Source: Bacillota bacterium (lineage in GTDB: Bacteria > Bacillota > Dethiobacteria > Dethiobacterales > Dethiobacteraceae). Taken from it: 5,055 bases of DNA. The position numbers were made by a program, and so were the translations under genes. Position 1 is the first letter of the stretch. Each line of letters begins with the position of its first letter. The notes beneath the pieces are model-generated. The model worked only from the letters and a program-made list of their open reading frames with translations, was not told where the DNA came from and searched no databases. Below are positions 3,457 to 5,055 of the stretch, one piece after another. The stretch spans positions 1 to 5,055 of the forward strand of contig QLUI01000149.1 of NCBI GenBank assembly GCA_018725345.1, read 5' to 3'.

Positions 3457-5055
3457 TTGAGTATGTTCTGTAACCAATGTGAACAAACAGCTAAAGGAGT
3501 CGGCTGTACCACCCATGGGGTTTGCGGCAAAGATCCCGATGTGGCCGCGCTACAGGATCTTTTGCTCCATGCTCTGATGGGCCTATCAATCTACGCAAAC
3601 GAAGCACGCAAAAATGGAATTACAGATGAAACTGTTAACCGCTTTACAGCCAAAGCCATCTTTTCCACGCTAACCAATGTCGACTTTGACCCGGCGAAAT
3701 TCCAACAACGCATCGCCGAAACGGTATTGCTCCACCAACAGCTAAAAGCAAAAGTCGGCAATCCTGCTTTTGAACATCCTGCGGCGAATTTTACTCCTGC
3801 CACTGACATTGCCGGCTTAGTAGAGCAGGGCAAAAAAGTAGGCCTGCTTTCAGACGAGGAAACGGACGCCGACATCCGTTCACTGCAGCAAATTCTTCGC
3901 TTCGGCGTCAAAGGTGTGGCAGCTTATACCGACCACGCGGCAGTGCTTGGTCAGGAGGACGATAAAGTTTACGCATACCTGCATGAAGCCCTTGTTGCCC
4001 TGACAAGAAAAGATCTGGGGATAAACGACTTGCTTGGTTTAGTTTTAAAGTGTGGCGAAATGAACTTCCGCGCCATGGAATTGCTGGATGCCGGCAACAC
4101 CGGCACATACGGCCACCCCGTTCCCACCAAAGTGCCGCTCGGGCATATTGCAGGCAAAGCCATTCTGGTTTCAGGCCATGATTTAATGGACCTGGATGAA
4201 CTGCTGAAACAGACGGCAGGCAAAAATATCAATGTCTATACCCATGGTGAAATGCTGCCCACCCACGCTTACCCTGAACTGAAAAAATATCAGCATTTTT
4301 ACGGACATTATGGCACTGCCTGGCAAAACCAGCAGAAGGAGTTTGCTAACTTCCCGGGCGCAATTCTGATGACCACCAACTGCCTGCAAAAACCGCAAGC
4401 CAGCTATCTGGATCACATCTTCACCACCGGCAATGTTGGCTGGCCGGGCGTCAGCCATCTGGATAATTACAATTTCACCCCGGTGATCGAAAAAGCGCTG
4501 GCAATGCAAGGCTTCCCCACCGATGAAGTGCGTGACAGTGTGTTGGTAGGCTTTGGACGAAACAGTGTACTGGGAGTGGCACCGAAAGTGATTGATGCAG
4601 TAAAAAGCGGTGACATCGAGCACTTTTTCTTGGTAGGCGGCTGCGACGGTGCTAAACCGGGTCGCAGTTACTACAGCGATTTTGTGGAGAAGGCTCCAAA
4701 AGACACGGTGATCCTGACACTAGCCTGCGGCAAGTTCCGCTTCTTTGACAAGAAGCTTGGCGATATAGGCGGCATTCCCAGACTGCTCGATGTTGGCCAG
4801 TGCAACGACTCCTATTCTGCCATCCAGATAGCTCTGGCCTTGGCTGACGCCTTTGAGTGCGACGTAAACGAGCTCCCCTTGACGCTTGTTCTTTCCTGGT
4901 ATGAACAAAAAGCTGTGGCGATTTTACTGACACTCCTCCACCTGGGTCTGAAAAACATCTTTATTGGCCCCAGTCTGCCTGCGTTTATTACCCCCAATGT
5001 ACTAAACGTTCTGGTAGAAAAATTTAACCTTCGTCCCATCTCTACCCCGGAAAAT
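3457..5055 (+). CDS. hcp: hybrid cluster protein Hcp (hydroxylamine/NO reductase), 3' end cut by window
   Basis: Iron-sulfur enzyme of the prismane/CO-dehydrogenase superfamily, cytoplasmic, linked to nitrosative stress defence: it reduces hydroxylamine in vitro and NO in some bacteria. The 533 residues seen run open to the window edge; the family is about 545-555, so roughly 10-20 residues are missing. N-terminal cluster ligands C5, C8, C17 and C23 have the spacing C-x2-C-x8-C-x5-C of strict anaerobes. All expected hybrid-cluster ligands are visible: H241 (SGHD), E265 (THGEM), C309 (TTNC), C396 (GGCDGAKPGR, the persulfide-type cysteine), C424 (ACGK), C449 (GQCND) and E483 with K485 (WYEQK). 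Spacings mostly equal those of Desulfovibrio Hcp. A helical domain is followed by two Rossmann-like domains. TTG is preferred over the ATG two codons later by Shine-Dalgarno distance and because MSMFC starts are common. A CRP/FNR-like site lies upstream. No frameshift. Whether an electron-transfer partner follows is outside the window. Confidence 0.97.
   Translation, partial: MSMFCNQCEQTAKGVGCTTHGVCGKDPDVAALQDLLLHALMGLSIYANEARKNGITDETVNRFTAKAIFSTLTNVDFDPAKFQQRIAETVLLHQQLKAKVGNPAFEHPAANFTPATDIAGLVEQGKKVGLLSDEETDADIRSLQQILRFGVKGVAAYTDHAAVLGQEDDKVYAYLHEALVALTRKDLGINDLLGLVLKCGEMNFRAMELLDAGNTGTYGHPVPTKVPLGHIAGKAILVSGHDLMDLDELLKQTAGKNINVYTHGEMLPTHAYPELKKYQHFYGHYGTAWQNQQKEFANFPGAILMTTNCLQKPQASYLDHIFTTGNVGWPGVSHLDNYNFTPVIEKALAMQGFPTDEVRDSVLVGFGRNSVLGVAPKVIDAVKSGDIEHFFLVGGCDGAKPGRSYYSDFVEKAPKDTVILTLACGKFRFFDKKLGDIGGIPRLLDVGQCNDSYSAIQIALALADAFECDVNELPLTLVLSWYEQKAVAILLTLLHLGLKNIFIGPSLPAFITPNVLNVLVEKFNLRPISTPEN

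Noticed and set aside
3591..5039. Minus-strand frames of 62-146 codons opposite hcp
   Set aside because: Antisense shadows of a coding frame that shows every expected Hcp ligand. The 146-codon frame has no domain resemblance.

Overview
The window holds two well-supported genes that diverge from a long, repeat-rich intergenic region. A leucyl-tRNA synthetase gene (leuS) runs leftward at 226-2694. A hybrid cluster protein gene (hcp, hydroxylamine/NO reductase family) runs rightward from 3457 and leaves the window at 5055, probably only 10-20 codons before its stop. The Hcp N-terminal cysteine spacing (C-x2-C-x8-C-x5-C) is the type found in strict anaerobes. Together with strong Shine-Dalgarno sequences, GTG and TTG starts and the LeuRS type, this suggests an anaerobic Firmicutes-like bacterium, perhaps a Negativicute or Clostridium relative. 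That placement is inference.

Layout. Positions 1-225 lie downstream of leuS. They contain one weakly supported small cysteine-containing ORF on the minus strand and a poor terminator-like hairpin. leuS is intact, with its signature, editing and zinc motifs. Its best start is a GTG at 2694, set by a GGAGG seven bases upstream, rather than the longer TTG-started frame from 2727.

The 762-bp divergent region (2695-3456) carries no convincing protein gene but is dense in structure. It has a 9-bp-arm G/C hairpin, two copies of a 46-bp palindromic element with identical TTGCATAGGA/TCCTATGCAA arms (483 bp apart, same orientation), a GC stem flanked by A5 and T5, a CCCTCTCC/GGAGAGGG repeat of a widespread intergenic type, and a 15-bp imperfect tandem repeat. 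It also has candidate promoters for both directions, a 27-codon ORF that may be a gene remnant, and a CRP/FNR-type operator (GTGA-N6-TCAC) placed as expected for class II activation of hcp.

Functionally the two genes are unrelated: translation on one side, anaerobic nitrosative stress defence on the other. The points of interest are regulatory and repetitive rather than a new gene system: a candidate HcpR-like site before hcp, and a leuS leader with overlapping hairpins and no recognisable T-box. I saw no CRISPR array, transposase, tRNA or rRNA, and nothing that amounts to a previously undescribed multi-gene system.
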